From Saprospiraceae bacterium (GTDB lineage Bacteria; Bacteroidota; Bacteroidia; Chitinophagales; Saprospiraceae): a DNA stretch of 9,881 nucleotides. Location of the stretch: assembly GCA_020628755.1 (NCBI GenBank), contig JAHDEQ010000040.1, positions 14,152 to 24,032 on the forward strand, read 5' to 3'. The notes below the pieces were generated by a model. That model saw nothing but the letters and a program-made list of their open reading frames with translations. It ran no database searches and was not told where the DNA came from. Each line of letters opens with the position of its first letter. The stretch's first letter is position 1. Positions 1 to 6,791 of the stretch are shown here, in pieces. Made by a program: the position numbers and the translations under genes.

Positions 1-456
1 ATTTGGATTTTCGACTTGATAAGCATCTTTGAGCGAAAACATAATATCGTTGGGTTTATACCCTAAATATTCAAATGTTCCTTTTATGTAAATAGGATCA
101 TCGGAGTATTCTATTTTTTTTTCGTCTTTGGTAAAGACTTCCATGACGGTTTCGGGGCCTGCTTTACCGCAAAAAAAGCAACTATCAAAAGGATAAGCCG
201 AAAACATAAAATGGCTTTGCCCTTTTTTGCCCGATAAGGGTATGATATAACCTTTGACTACATACTCTTTGCCGTTCATGGCTTTTATCATGGGTTCGGC
301 ACGTGGTTTTTGAACCGCGAGGTCGTTGGCTTCGCCCATCTTCATATCAAACTTAATCATACCAATGGTTCGCCAAATATTTTTTCCTTGAGCAAAACTT
401 TCCTTACTACTCAAAAAGACAAATAAAAGCATCAAACCAAAAATATATTTTTTCAT
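1..456 (-). CDS. Secreted DUF3299-like CxxC protein, C-terminus cut off by window edge
   Basis: The frame is open from an ATG at 456 to the left edge, giving 152 residues, so the C-terminus is missing. Residues 1-22 form a signal peptide: MKK, then a hydrophobic stretch, ending SFA before QG, a good signal peptidase I site. The mature part has a beta-rich stretch, YVVKGYIIPLSG (65-76), then SAYPF and a DSCFFCG motif (CxxC at 93 and 96). A 'G-[YF]-[IM]-x-P-L' strand followed by a Cys-rich 'CFFCG' is the pattern I associate with DUF3299-type small secreted proteins with an OB-like fold. Their function is unknown; the cysteines could bind metal or form a disulfide. The product probably lies in the periplasm. 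A hairpin at 545-580 separates it from the zinc-ribbon gene, so it probably has its own promoter. The coding call is firm and the family assignment moderate. Confidence 0.8.
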   Translation of the reverse strand, partial: MKKYIFGLMLLFVFLSSKESFAQGKNIWRTIGMIKFDMKMGEANDLAVQKPRAEPMIKAMNGKEYVVKGYIIPLSGKKGQSHFMFSAYPFDSCFFCGKAGPETVMEVFTKDEKKIEYSDDPIYIKGTFEYLGYKPNDIMFSLKDAYQVENPN

Positions 457-544
457 ATGCACAAAATACGCTTATTCTTACTGAGAAACCTTTAATGAAG
501 GGTTAAAATGTCCTAAACATACTTTTAAAATCTTGCTCAAACAG

Positions 545-580
545 AAATGGCGAGATGGAATCTCGTCCATCTCGCCATTT
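545..580 (-). terminator. Hairpin after the zinc-ribbon gene, probable terminator
   Basis: A perfect 15-bp inverted repeat (545-559 with 566-580, AAATGGCGAGATGGA arms) surrounds a 6-nt loop. It begins 40 nt beyond the stop of the minus-strand gene at 620. Read on the minus strand the stem is followed by CTGTTT, a modest U-rich tail that extends the ATTT closing the stem. It most likely ends the NIF3/zinc-ribbon transcript. Between it and the next start at 456 I see no other convincing signal. Confidence 0.7.
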
Positions 581-619
581 TATATTGAAAACTTCATTAA
601 AAAGAGGAAGAAGTTCAAA

Positions 620-1384
620 TTATGATTCTACTTTTTCTTCTTTTCCTACCTCTAAAATATGGTCATCAACCAATACACGTCCACAATGTTCGCAAGCAAT
701 AATTTTCTTACGCATACCTAATTCCAATTGTGTTTGAGGTGGAATTTTGTTGAAACAGCCGCCACAAGAATTTCGAGCAACGTGTACAACAGCCAAACCA
801 TTGCGGTAAGCATTGCGTACTCTATCATAAGATGTCAAAAGACGATTTTCTACAGATTTGCGTTTCTTTTCTGACTTCTTTTTAAGTTTTTCTTCGTTTT
901 TTTCTGTTTTAACAATAATTTTTTCCAACTCTACTTTCTTTTCTTCCAAATCAGTACGCTTAGAAGTCAGTCGTTCTTCTGTAGCGGCCAACGTTTCTTG
1001 CTTGGCTGGTATCTGACTATTTGTTTCACGAATTTTCTTTTCTGAAAGTTGAATTTCTAATTTTTGCAACTCCAACTCTTTGGTCAATGCTTCATACTCT
1101 CTATTGTTCTTCACATTGTCCATCTGTTGCGTATAGCGTTCTATCAAAGATTTAGCTTCTTCGATATTGCCATTGTGACGAGAAATTTCACCTTCTATAT
1201 CTTCCAAAGTTTTTTTCATACGACTAATGCGGGTTTCGAGTCCTGCAATTTCGTCTTCCAAGTCATGAACTTCCATTGGAAGTTCACCTTTTAAAATTTT
1301 GATTTCATCAATTTCAGAATCTATTAATTGAAGCTCGTAAAGGTGCTTCAATTTTTCTGCAACGGTTAAGTCTTTTGCTGCCAT
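620..1384 (-). CDS. C4 zinc-ribbon coiled-coil protein (COG1579 family)
   Basis: The product has 254 residues. Residues 10-185 are almost entirely charged heptad-like helix, a long coiled-coil hairpin, with the family's conserved NNREYEAL segment at 93-100. The C-terminal domain carries two CxxC pairs, C207-GG-C210 and C231-EH-C234, which form a C4 zinc ribbon (zf-RING_7, PF02591). Helicobacter HP0958 (FlgZ) is the best-known member and acts as a flagellar chaperone and RNA binder. The role in non-flagellated Bacteroidota is not established, though nucleic-acid or protein binding is plausible. The protein is cytoplasmic, with no signal peptide. The gene starts 44 nt after the NIF3 stop and is surely co-transcribed with it; this pair recurs across distant bacteria, which suggests linked function. 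The ATG at 1384 opens a typical N-terminus (VAEKLKHLYELQ), so the start is secure. Confidence 0.93.
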   Translation of the reverse strand: MAAKDLTVAEKLKHLYELQLIDSEIDEIKILKGELPMEVHDLEDEIAGLETRISRMKKTLEDIEGEISRHNGNIEEAKSLIERYTQQMDNVKNNREYEALTKELELQKLEIQLSEKKIRETNSQIPAKQETLAATEERLTSKRTDLEEKKVELEKIIVKTEKNEEKLKKKSEKKRKSVENRLLTSYDRVRNAYRNGLAVVHVARNSCGGCFNKIPPQTQLELGMRKKIIACEHCGRVLVDDHILEVGKEEKVES

Positions 1385-1428
1385 TTTATAAATTTCTTTA
1401 GGAATATTTTATTAAAGAGTACCAATTA

Positions 1429-2481
1429 TTATAAATAATTGACAGGGTTGGTGTTTACTTTTGTACAATGGGTCGCAAAATTACGAAATTTTTTCGTAAT
1501 TATCTCATTTAGAAGGTCTATTGTATATTGTTCGCTTTCGTAGTGTCCAATATCCGCTATCATAATACGGCCATCTGCATCAAAAAACTCGTGATATTTG
1601 TAGTCTGCTGTTATAAAAACATCTGCTTTTTGAGCAATTGCTTGACGCAGCAAAAATCCTCCTGACCCTCCACAAACGGCTACGCGTTTGACTTTGTTAT
1701 CTAAAGGAGTCGTATATTTTATACAACCTACACCCATACTTTGTTTAAGGTGTTTTAGAAATGCTTTTTCGGGCATAGCTTTTTCTAAATTTCCGACCAT
1801 ACCAGAGCCTACCAATGTATTACTGTTTTCAATATTTATGATATCAAAACTTGGATTTGCAAAAGGATGAACTGTCTCAATTGTAGTAACGATTTTTCCC
1901 TGCAAATATGCAGGGAAAAGCACCTCTAGTTTGACCTGTGCTGCTCCTTCTCCGTTTTGAGAACCTGCACCGACTGTTGCATAGCTCAAATGCTGGTTTT
2001 CGTTTATCTGACCTGCTCCTACTTCAAACAAGGCATTGCGCAAAGTATCACTATGTGTAGGAGGCACAAAAACAAATAGTTTTTTGTGGGTCTGTTTGGG
2101 AGCTAAAATTTGGGTATCAACCAAACCAATTTTTTCTGCTATTTTAGCATTTACGCCTTGATGGTAAACATTGTCTAGGTTGGTATGAATAGCATAGATG
2201 GCAATGTCATTTTTGATGGCTTTCATGACAACACGCTCTACATAGTTGCGGCCATTGAAACGTTTGAGCCCTTTGAAAACAATTGGATGATGTGCAATTA
2301 CCATGTTATAGCCCAAGTCAATAGCTTCGTCGATAACGGCTTCGGTAGAATCCAAACATAATACGGCCCCTGTGGCTTCGGCACTGGCCTTGCCTACAAT
2401 AAGTCCTGCATTATCATAGCTTTCTTGTAAACTGGGTGGAGCTACACTTTCGAGATGATTGATTATTTCGGCTATTTTCAT
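1429..2481 (-). CDS. NIF3/DUF34-family dinuclear metal-centre protein
   Basis: I start this 350-residue protein at the ATG at 2481 (MKIAEIINHLES), the standard NIF3 N-terminus. A start at 2514 would add only 11 unrelated residues. Metal ligands are intact: H64-H65 in IAHHPIVF, D103 in HTNLDN, and H313 with E317 in DIGHYESEQ. The spacing matches the E. coli YbgI ligands (H63, H64, D101, H215, E219) apart from an insert of about 100 residues. That insert (roughly 133-230, starting KLFVFVPP) is the PII/CutA1-like middle domain found in longer members such as the YqfO type. These proteins form toroidal hexamers with two metals per subunit. The databank name 'GTP cyclohydrolase 1 type 2' is poorly founded, and the true substrate is uncertain. 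The gene lies 54 nt downstream of the 397-residue protein gene and 44 nt upstream of the zinc-ribbon gene, so co-transcription is likely. Confidence 0.94.
   Translation of the reverse strand: MKIAEIINHLESVAPPSLQESYDNAGLIVGKASAEATGAVLCLDSTEAVIDEAIDLGYNMVIAHHPIVFKGLKRFNGRNYVERVVMKAIKNDIAIYAIHTNLDNVYHQGVNAKIAEKIGLVDTQILAPKQTHKKLFVFVPPTHSDTLRNALFEVGAGQINENQHLSYATVGAGSQNGEGAAQVKLEVLFPAYLQGKIVTTIETVHPFANPSFDIINIENSNTLVGSGMVGNLEKAMPEKAFLKHLKQSMGVGCIKYTTPLDNKVKRVAVCGGSGGFLLRQAIAQKADVFITADYKYHEFFDADGRIMIADIGHYESEQYTIDLLNEIITKKFRNFATHCTKVNTNPVNYL
1894..1919. repeat. Perfect 11-bp hairpin inside the NIF3 gene
   Basis: TTTTCCCTGCA (1894-1904) and TGCAGGGAAAA (1909-1919) are perfect inverse complements around a 4-nt loop. 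The hairpin lies in the insert-domain part of the NIF3 gene (LFPAYLQGK region) and keeps the frame open. Neither strand has a U-tract after the stem, so it does not look like a terminator. It may be chance or an mRNA structure. Confidence 0.5.
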
Positions 2482-2535
2482 TGTTCTATTTTCATGACTT
2501 AGAAACACTCTCAAAACAAAGTTGCTTCTTTTATC

Positions 2536-3729
2536 TTATTGTTCAAACATTCCTACACTTGCGCCGACCCAGTCTTTGTCTTTATTGTATTTGACACCAA
2601 TCATCGCACCTTTGCTGAGGCGAGCGAGATTATTGACGATGATAGGACGAGCCGTTCCACGTTCCCAAAGCATAAGCATACGAATCTCGCATTTGGCTGG
2701 TGTATTGGGCGTTTGGATGACAGGTGAATAAGAGACTTTTCGTTGTAAAATATAGTTTTCAGGGTCGCTTATAGATTCAATATCGTATCGGTTGATATTG
2801 ATTATAACTCCTGTTCCTGCAAATGAATAGAGTGGCTTGAGAACGTAGTTCTCCAAGTCGTCGGGTAATTTGTCTAATTCATTTAAAAAATAAGAAGTCG
2901 GATTATACTTGCTTTTCAACAAAGGTAAGGTATGCTTGCTGATACGAAAAAACCAATGTGGATGTCCAACCCATTTGACATCGGCTTCTTGTGTAAAATA
3001 AAAATCTCGTTTTAAATCATCTCGCTTAATGAGCTCATCGAAGATGACTCGATTGACGATTTTTTCAACGCCAATTTTCCTTCCTTTTTCGTTGATGTAA
3101 TAGACGTCTTTTCCTTCTTTCTTGAGTTCAGAAACGCATTTTATAGGAACTCCAATTGCTTGGTTTGCACCATAAAAATCAATACGAGTAGCTTGCTTCT
3201 CTGGTTCTACTTCCAGTAGAACTACGTTTTCAGGTTGGCTATCTCCAACGATAACTCTATCTAATAATTTCAGATATTCTTCGGAAGTCAACCCTCCAAA
3301 AAGATGCGAATAATTTGAAGGTAAATCAAAATGCTTTTGATAAGCATTTGCCAATAAATCTTGGAAAAAATAGAGCGAAGGAAAACCTTGGACTTCTATC
3401 AATTGAGGAATCAAACCACCTTTTCCATCATCGCAAATTCCGAAATCCATTTGAAGAAAAATGGTGTGTTCGTCTTCATTCGGAACAACTTGGCCTGACA
3501 AAATTGCTCCTTTGGAACGCTCCTTAAAATCAGGACGACAAATCACATCCATGATTTCGTTGCAGGCTTCTTCTAGTTTAGCCCTTAAATCTTTTGGAAT
3601 AAAAACGGGCGTTTCTGATATCCTAAATGGTGGAATGTGGTCGTAGGTTTGATAAATATCTTGTAAAAATGCCTGATATTTTTCTTGTGTAAAAGCGGCA
3701 TTGTAACGGTTGCGGATGGAGGGAATCAT
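2536..3729 (-). CDS. Uncharacterised protein, probable permuted ATP-grasp (GspS-like) ligase
   Basis: I do not recognise this 397-residue protein by name. It is cytoplasmic, with no signal peptide or membrane segment. Two segments recall circularly permuted ATP-grasp enzymes such as glutathionylspermidine synthetase. The first is QMDFGICDDG (93-102) followed by IPQLIEVQGFPSLYFFQ (107-123), comparable to the 'DF...P.LLE.N.DTPTSL.E' metal and substrate segment of that family. The second is YVLKPLYSFAGTGVII (295-310), a typical ATP-grasp lysine and glycine-rich loop (K298, G305, G307). The C-terminal EIRMLMLW...RPIIVNNLARLSKGAMIGV (348-379) could supply the arginine and asparagine that close the site. 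An ATP-dependent amide or peptide-bond ligase is therefore inferred, not shown. Its neighbour is the amidotransferase gene, whose stop is 88 nt upstream; the gap is filled by a palindromic repeat ending just before this start. NIF3 follows after 54 nt. Confidence 0.85.
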   Translation of the reverse strand: MIPSIRNRYNAAFTQEKYQAFLQDIYQTYDHIPPFRISETPVFIPKDLRAKLEEACNEIMDVICRPDFKERSKGAILSGQVVPNEDEHTIFLQMDFGICDDGKGGLIPQLIEVQGFPSLYFFQDLLANAYQKHFDLPSNYSHLFGGLTSEEYLKLLDRVIVGDSQPENVVLLEVEPEKQATRIDFYGANQAIGVPIKCVSELKKEGKDVYYINEKGRKIGVEKIVNRVIFDELIKRDDLKRDFYFTQEADVKWVGHPHWFFRISKHTLPLLKSKYNPTSYFLNELDKLPDDLENYVLKPLYSFAGTGVIININRYDIESISDPENYILQRKVSYSPVIQTPNTPAKCEIRMLMLWERGTARPIIVNNLARLSKGAMIGVKYNKDKDWVGASVGMFEQ

Positions 3730-3735
3730 TGGTTG

Positions 3736-3814
3736 TTGTGTTTGCGTGCTTGTGTGTCTAGGTGTTTGCGTTTAATAATCATAAACACTCAAACACCTAG
3801 ACACATAAACACAA
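3736..3814. repeat. Palindromic octamer-repeat element, copy 1
   Basis: A long imperfect palindrome fills the gap between the amidotransferase stop and the start of the 397-residue gene. Its arms are 3736-3774 and 3782-3814, with a 7-nt loop. Read on the plus strand the right arm divides into 8-bp units TAAACACT, CAAACACC, TAGACACA, TAAACACA. The reverse complement of the left arm reads TAAACG, CAAACACC, TAGACACA, CAAGCACG, CAAACACA. The right arm matches the right arm of the copy at 9077-9155 at 28 of 33 positions. In RNA it would form one long hairpin. It could end or slow the amidotransferase transcript, or simply be a dispersed repeat tolerated between genes. Confidence 0.85.
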
Positions 3815-3817
3815 AGG

Positions 3818-4630
3818 TCAAATCAAAACACCTGCTTTACAAGATTCAATTGCTTGTTCAATAAAGACAGGCAAAATGGTATTATAGGTTAACAGTACTT
3901 TATTCGGGTCATCCAAATCAGTCATCATTTGATTGTATTTGGCTTCGCCGAAATTTTTGATAATTTCTTTTTTCTTTTCTTCTTTTGAGAAGGTTTCTTT
4001 CATACCGAGCGGATAGGCTTCGGGATGAAATTGTGTTCCAATCATTTCGTCAGAAAAACGAACAGCCATCATCGCTCTTTCGAGTGGAACATGAGGACGG
4101 ATTTTTTCTAAACAAAGTAATTGGATTCCTAACTCATTCATCAATTCAAATTTGGGTTGAACCACTTGAAATAATCTGAAATCACCAATCCAAAATGGGT
4201 CGGGTAGCTTTTCAAATACAGGTTCTAACTCCCCTTGAATGGTTTTGTGGGTTGGAAAAACTCCAAATGACCTCGATTTTCTTGGTATCACATCGGCAAT
4301 GCCGAAGTGAATGCAAGCCATTTGATAAGAGTGACAAATAAAGAAAACGTGTTTCTTTTGTTCATTTTTGTTATTCCAATTCCAAACAGAATCAATCCAA
4401 TTATAATAGGCTTTGTCCCAAATTCCATCTCCATCAAAAGGACTTCCAGGCCCTCCCGAAGAGATGTAAATGTCAAAGCTCATGTCAGGAATTTCGTTTT
4501 TGGCTCGTACGTCAAAAACTTGCCATTCCAAATCTTTTTCAAATAAACGAACAATGTCTTTGATGGCATTAAGCCCCATGTTCTCGATGCCATTGTTCAT
4601 ATCCAATATGGCTAATTGTAGCTTTCTCAT
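3818..4630 (-). CDS. Stand-alone class-I glutamine amidotransferase (GMP-synthase-like)
   Basis: The 270-residue product has the class-I GATase fold: SSGGPGSP (57-64) as oxyanion loop, nucleophile C99 in FFICHSYQMA, and catalytic H202 and E204 in IGTQFHPEA. The triad is complete. The nucleophile elbow is unusual, since the common G-x-C-x-G is I-C-H-S here. Enzymes of this type hydrolyse glutamine and pass ammonia to a partner. No synthetase domain is fused, the length is close to a lone GATase domain with a C-terminal helical extension (211-270), and no purine, pyrimidine or tryptophan genes are nearby. The adjacent ATP-grasp proteins are the natural acceptors, which suggests amidation of a carboxylate; hydrolysis of a gamma-glutamyl compound is the alternative. 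A terminator stands 90 nt upstream, so it probably has its own promoter; a TAnnnTTTG-like stretch lies near 4653-4665. The start at 4630 (MRKLQLAILDMNNG) fits the family. Confidence 0.88.
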   Translation of the reverse strand: MRKLQLAILDMNNGIENMGLNAIKDIVRLFEKDLEWQVFDVRAKNEIPDMSFDIYISSGGPGSPFDGDGIWDKAYYNWIDSVWNWNNKNEQKKHVFFICHSYQMACIHFGIADVIPRKSRSFGVFPTHKTIQGELEPVFEKLPDPFWIGDFRLFQVVQPKFELMNELGIQLLCLEKIRPHVPLERAMMAVRFSDEMIGTQFHPEAYPLGMKETFSKEEKKKEIIKNFGEAKYNQMMTDLDDPNKVLLTYNTILPVFIEQAIESCKAGVLI

Positions 4631-4719
4631 TATTTCACTTTTCTATCAGTTCCGCAAAGCATATACCATATTTCTATAAAAGGTGCTGCCCTACATCAAA
4701 TCTTCTTCAAAAATATAAA

Positions 4720-4747
4720 TTTGGCAGTACTATCAAGTACTGCCAAA
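4720..4747 (-). terminator. Strong intrinsic terminator after the ATP-grasp gene
   Basis: A perfect 12-bp stem (TTTGGCAGTACT, 4720-4731 with 4736-4747) closes a 4-nt loop. On the minus strand the stem is followed by TTTATATTTTT, a classic U-tract, and the hairpin starts only 9 nt past the ATP-grasp stop at 4757. It should end or strongly reduce transcription before the amidotransferase gene. Confidence 0.85.
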
Positions 4748-4756
4748 CGAGTTATT

Positions 4757-5770
4757 TTAAACTGTAGTAGCTCGTCTAGGACCTGCTACCTTTGCCTTTT
4801 TTTTTGTCGCATTTTCGGGAGTTATCATTTTTCCAGCCGAAGAATTTTTGATAAATGAACCCCAAGTCAAGTTATTTTTAGTTGGTTTCCATTTTTTAGC
4901 CACTTCGATTGCATAATTTGCTGCTGTTTCAACAACCCACTCGAAGTTTTCTTCACCAACTGAGTTCTTATCAGCATCTGGTGCAGGATTGCAAAAATCA
5001 ATTGCATAAGGAACACCATCACGAATTGCTAATTCTACTGTATTGAAATCGTAACCCAAAGCAGCATTCAAACGCAAAACGTATTCTTCCATCAATGCCA
5101 TCATTTCGTCAGAAACGTCATGATTTGCTTGGTAACGCAAGTGGTGCGGATTGCGTGGCTCGTAGTGCATGATTTTTACGTGCTTTCCACCAATACAGTA
5201 GCAACGGAAATAGCTTTCAAATTTAATTTCTTCTTGCAACATCATCACCAACTGACCTGTCTCATTATAAGCATCGAACAATTCTTGTTCGTTGTTGACC
5301 TTATAAACATTTTTCCAACCGCCTCCAGCATAAGGCTTCATATAAAATGGAAATCCACCTAAGTAATCATAGATTTTGTTCCAATCCATGAAAGCCAAAT
5401 TACGGAAAGAGTTACCATTGGTGTCGTCTGGCATTTGCTTTGATGGAAGCAAAACCGTTTTAGGTACTGGTACACCAACTTTTTCTGACAAACAGTTATT
5501 GAAAAACTTCTCGTCAGCACTCCACCAAAATGGATTATTGATAACTGCTGTTCCACAAATTGCTGCATTTTTGAGGTAAGCTCTATAAAATGGTACGTCT
5601 TGTGAAATTCTGTCAATGATGACTGCATAATCAGTAGGGATTGCTTGCTTTACTTCTTCTACTTTTACAAACTCCGCTTGAATACCCTTTACTTTTTTTG
5701 AGTTGACACGGTCAACGAAGGCCTGCGGGAAGGTATTTTCTTGTCCGAAGAGGATTCCGATTTTTTTCAT
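4757..5770 (-). CDS. RimK-like ATP-grasp ligase
   Basis: This 337-residue cytoplasmic protein has the ATP-grasp layout. Residues 1-80 form a Rossmann-like preATP-grasp domain (MKKIGILFGQEN, then YAVIIDRISQDVPFYRAYL and AVINNPFWWSADEKF). The ATP-binding lysine and glycine-rich loop are FYMKPYAGGGWKNV (K145, G149-G151). QEE at 179-181 fits the hinge that contacts adenine. The magnesium-binding end is VELAIRDG (E246) and AIDFCNPAPDAD (D258, N261). 'WWSADEK' before a 'GVPVPKT' turn is typical of RimK, D-Ala-D-Ala ligase and related carboxylate-amine ligases, which activate a carboxylate as acyl phosphate and join it to an amine. The substrate cannot be read from sequence. After the fold comes a basic tail (KKKAKVAGPRRATTV, 323-337) of unknown role. 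It lies 92 nt downstream of the COG4947 esterase stop and upstream of the amidotransferase. Confidence 0.9.
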   Translation of the reverse strand: MKKIGILFGQENTFPQAFVDRVNSKKVKGIQAEFVKVEEVKQAIPTDYAVIIDRISQDVPFYRAYLKNAAICGTAVINNPFWWSADEKFFNNCLSEKVGVPVPKTVLLPSKQMPDDTNGNSFRNLAFMDWNKIYDYLGGFPFYMKPYAGGGWKNVYKVNNEQELFDAYNETGQLVMMLQEEIKFESYFRCYCIGGKHVKIMHYEPRNPHHLRYQANHDVSDEMMALMEEYVLRLNAALGYDFNTVELAIRDGVPYAIDFCNPAPDADKNSVGEENFEWVVETAANYAIEVAKKWKPTKNNLTWGSFIKNSSAGKMITPENATKKKAKVAGPRRATTV

Positions 5771-5862
5771 TTTAGTTTATATTTTTAGTGTATCAAAATA
5801 TGAAGCTTTACTAAACTTTTCTTTGCCCTGAATCTTCCCGCAAGTTTAGGAAAGCAATGGAT

Positions 5863-6576
5863 TTAATTATTACAAACGGCTGCTAGATATTGCGGGAACA
5901 TCTCGCGCCAAAGTGGCCAGTCGTGTTTTTTCCAACCTTTCACGTCAAGCGTGTGCTTGATTCCTTTTTGGTTCAATATTTTTGAAAGATGTAAATTTTT
6001 CTCCAAACAAATATCCCACTCCGAAGTTCCTAAAACGATGTTCATTTCATAAAGTGCAGGATTATTTAGACCTGGTAAGAAATCAACTGGATTGTTGAAA
6101 TAAACTTGGTCATCGTAGTAACCATCCATAAATGACTTGATGTCAAAAGAACCACTCATGGCTAAAAGGTGTCCAACTGTTTCGGGATGGCGGAAGGCAA
6201 AATTTGCCGCATGATATGCGCCAAAACTCGCACCTGAAACAGCAACCTTACCTGTGGGAGTATTCCAACGAATTTTTTCGACGATTTCGTCCAAAACCAT
6301 TTTGTCATACCAAATGTGGTTACGAACTTTTTGTGAAGGATGTATGTTGCGGTTGTACCAACTTAGCTTGTCGATACTATCTGGGCAAAATATTTGCACT
6401 AAACCATTTTCAACATACCAACGAGCAGATTCAATAAGTTTGAAATCTTTGCTCTCGTGGTAGCGACCCATTGTAGATGGGAAAATAATAACTGGATAAC
6501 CACCGTGTCCAAAAACGAGCATTTCTATATCTTTGCTCAAATTGGGAGAATACCATTTTACGTATTGTTCTTTCAC
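5863..6576 (-). CDS. Alpha/beta-hydrolase esterase, COG4947 type
   Basis: I prefer the GTG at 6576, giving 237 residues that start MKEQYVKWYSPNL, because the family typically begins just before this KWYSPNL block. A TTG at 6648 would add 24 residues; no ATG is available between the upstream stop and this region. The serine hydrolase core is clear: VSGASFGAYHAANFAFRHP with nucleophile S117, TSEWDICLEKN with D188, and KGWKKHDWPLW with H218. FPSTMGRYHE near the N-terminus and DDQVYFNNPVDFLP (155-168) are further family signatures. It should cleave an ester, thioester or amide in the cytoplasm, as there is no signal peptide; the substrate is unknown. It is the first gene of the minus-strand row, divergent from a second hydrolase at 6792 and 92 nt upstream of the ATP-grasp gene, which suggests it processes that enzyme's substrate or product. 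Confidence 0.9.
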   Translation of the reverse strand: MKEQYVKWYSPNLSKDIEMLVFGHGGYPVIIFPSTMGRYHESKDFKLIESARWYVENGLVQIFCPDSIDKLSWYNRNIHPSQKVRNHIWYDKMVLDEIVEKIRWNTPTGKVAVSGASFGAYHAANFAFRHPETVGHLLAMSGSFDIKSFMDGYYDDQVYFNNPVDFLPGLNNPALYEMNIVLGTSEWDICLEKNLHLSKILNQKGIKHTLDVKGWKKHDWPLWREMFPQYLAAVCNN

Positions 6577-6791
6577 TTTTTTAAGATTTGGAATTTTGTA
6601 ATGCTTTAACGATGTTACAAAATTAGAAACAAAACTCGAAATATACAAGTGTAAACCTACTGATAAACAGCATTTTACAAATTGAAACCTCCCAGTATTT
6701 TATCTAACGATTTGATGTAAATTTGGTTTCAAAAACAAAATTTGGAAAATAGTTGTCTTGACAATTATTTATTTTAACAATTAATAGCTTT
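6577..6791. promoter_or_regulatory. Divergent promoter region between the two hydrolase genes
   Basis: This AT-rich gap separates two genes transcribed away from each other, so it must hold promoters for both. On the plus strand TAAATTTG at 6718-6725 matches the Bacteroidota -7 consensus TAnnTTTG exactly and would give a leader of about 60 nt for the gene at 6792; no clear -33 TTTG is at the usual distance. On the minus strand the best candidate is TAGGTTTA (6653-6660), one base off consensus, which would favour the downstream GTG start of the esterase. A direct repeat ACAATTA (6761-6767, 6777-6783) and a small palindrome TTGTC-TT-GACAA (6753-6764) lie close to the plus-strand start and could be an operator. 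Confidence 0.4.

Noticed and set aside
1064..1294. 76-residue plus-strand hydrophobic ORF opposite the zinc-ribbon gene
   Set aside because: The hydrophobicity is what the complement of a Glu/Lys-rich coiled coil produces; no promoter or family resemblance.
2482..2514. Eleven-residue N-terminal extension of NIF3
   Set aside because: MKIAEIINHLES at 2481 is the usual start of the family and the extra residues match nothing.
5359..5628. 89-residue minus-strand ORF and similar ORFs on either strand inside the ATP-grasp gene
   Set aside because: They overlap a clearly coding frame with intact motifs, have no plausible domain, and are shadows of it.
5811..5849. 8-bp inverted repeat CTAAACTT / AAGTTTAG between the esterase and ATP-grasp genes as a terminator
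   Set aside because: A 23-nt loop, an AT-rich stem and no U-tract make it weak; transcription probably runs through to the ATP-grasp gene.
6577..6648. TTG-initiated extension of the COG4947 esterase (24 extra residues)
   Set aside because: The family usually starts just before KWYSPNL, which fits the GTG at 6576; the extension shows no domain or signal peptide. It remains possible, since both starts are non-ATG.
6623..6673. Short ORF MLFISRFTLVYFEFCF with an upstream GGAGG on the minus strand
   Set aside because: The GGAGG is 14 nt from the ATG, too far for a normal Shine-Dalgarno, and Bacteroidota rarely rely on one. Sixteen residues with no recognisable leader-peptide logic.
6758..6786. 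Sigma-70-like TTGACA with a TTAATA 17 nt downstream
   Set aside because: The -10 would end 5 nt before the ATG, and Bacteroidota promoters use a different consensus; TAAATTTG at 6718 is the better candidate.
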